A stretch of DNA of 5,548 bases from Rickettsiales bacterium (lineage in GTDB: Bacteria; Pseudomonadota; Alphaproteobacteria; Rickettsiales; UBA3002), in assembly GCA_027489915.1 (NCBI GenBank), contig JAIXZB010000112.1:1-5548 (forward strand), given 5' to 3'. This document shows, piece after piece, positions 5,469-5,548 of this stretch. Numbering within the stretch: the stretch's first letter is position 1; the number at the start of each line of letters is the position of its first letter. A program made the position numbers and the translations under genes. The notes below the pieces were generated by a model, which did not search any database, was not told where the DNA came from, and was given only the letters and a program-made list of their open reading frames with translations.

Positions 5469-5548
5469 ATGCAATCATTGCTTAACTGGTCTAAACGCCA
5501 TCGTGGCCTGCTGATATGGGGTACCCTACTTGCACCTGTGTTATGGTG
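5469..5548 (+). CDS. Start of a probable membrane or exported protein (3' part outside window)
   Basis: Twenty-six codons are visible and the frame stays open to the end of the window. The product begins MQSLLNWSKRHRG and continues LLIWGTLLAPVLW: a short N-terminus with a basic cluster (K9, R10, H11, R12) followed by a hydrophobic stretch from residue 14. That is the layout of a signal anchor with a cytoplasmic N-terminus, or of a signal peptide. Six G residues at 5460-5465 lie three bases before the ATG, a close but usable ribosome site; TTG at 5478 is a less likely alternative. It follows the RTX-like gene by about 36 bases. Membrane-fusion proteins of type I secretion systems often start this way and often sit beside RTX genes, but the visible part is too short to tell. 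Confidence 0.5.
   Translation, partial: MQSLLNWSKRHRGLLIWGTLLAPVLW

Noticed and set aside
1..5548. CRISPR array
   Set aside because: No set of regularly spaced near-identical repeats is present; the only tandem repeat is the two-copy AGGGTACAG.

Overview
The window looks like a Gram-negative, probably proteobacterial chromosome segment. Supporting signs are RTX calcium-binding repeats, a Sec-exported protein, a short PRC-barrel protein and a zinc alcohol dehydrogenase of the cinnamyl-alcohol-dehydrogenase type. An alphaproteobacterium is my guess, but no marker here fixes the lineage.

Positions 1 to about 1445 read as the distal end of an integrated element. It carries a type II restriction-modification pair placed tail to tail: the last 77 codons of a C5-cytosine methyltransferase on the + strand, and a complete PD-(D/E)XK endonuclease of the Ecl18kI/SsoII/PspGI/EcoRII group on the - strand. 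The endonuclease has a recognisable promoter overlapped by an inverted repeat. Past it lie a tandem AGGGTACAG repeat and then a 14-base sequence identical to the 3' end of initiator tRNA (tRNA-fMet) with its CCA. That is the usual form of a distal attachment site, and it probably marks the border with the host chromosome.

Positions 1446 to 4040 look like ordinary chromosome. They hold a PRC-barrel protein with a good promoter, ribosome binding site and terminator, a VIT1/CCC1-family metal transporter, and a CAD/YahK-like NADP(H)-type alcohol dehydrogenase. All three are on the + strand with short gaps, but the terminator after the first argues against one simple operon.

Positions 4041 to 5548 are the least ordinary part. 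A remnant reading frame ends in a peptide motif (NDN..D..NGV..D..LVA) that recurs about 1.15 kb downstream at the end of a small RTX-like gene. Between the copies lies an AT-rich gene for an unrecognised exported protein with four cysteines. Its stop overlaps, by ATGA, the start of the RTX-like gene. That second gene is split by what look like two compensating single-base indels; undoing both gives one 103-residue RTX-type protein. The window closes on the start of a gene whose product begins with a basic stretch and a hydrophobic segment, possibly a membrane or export protein. A small type I-secreted protein with an exported partner is a reasonable but unproven reading.
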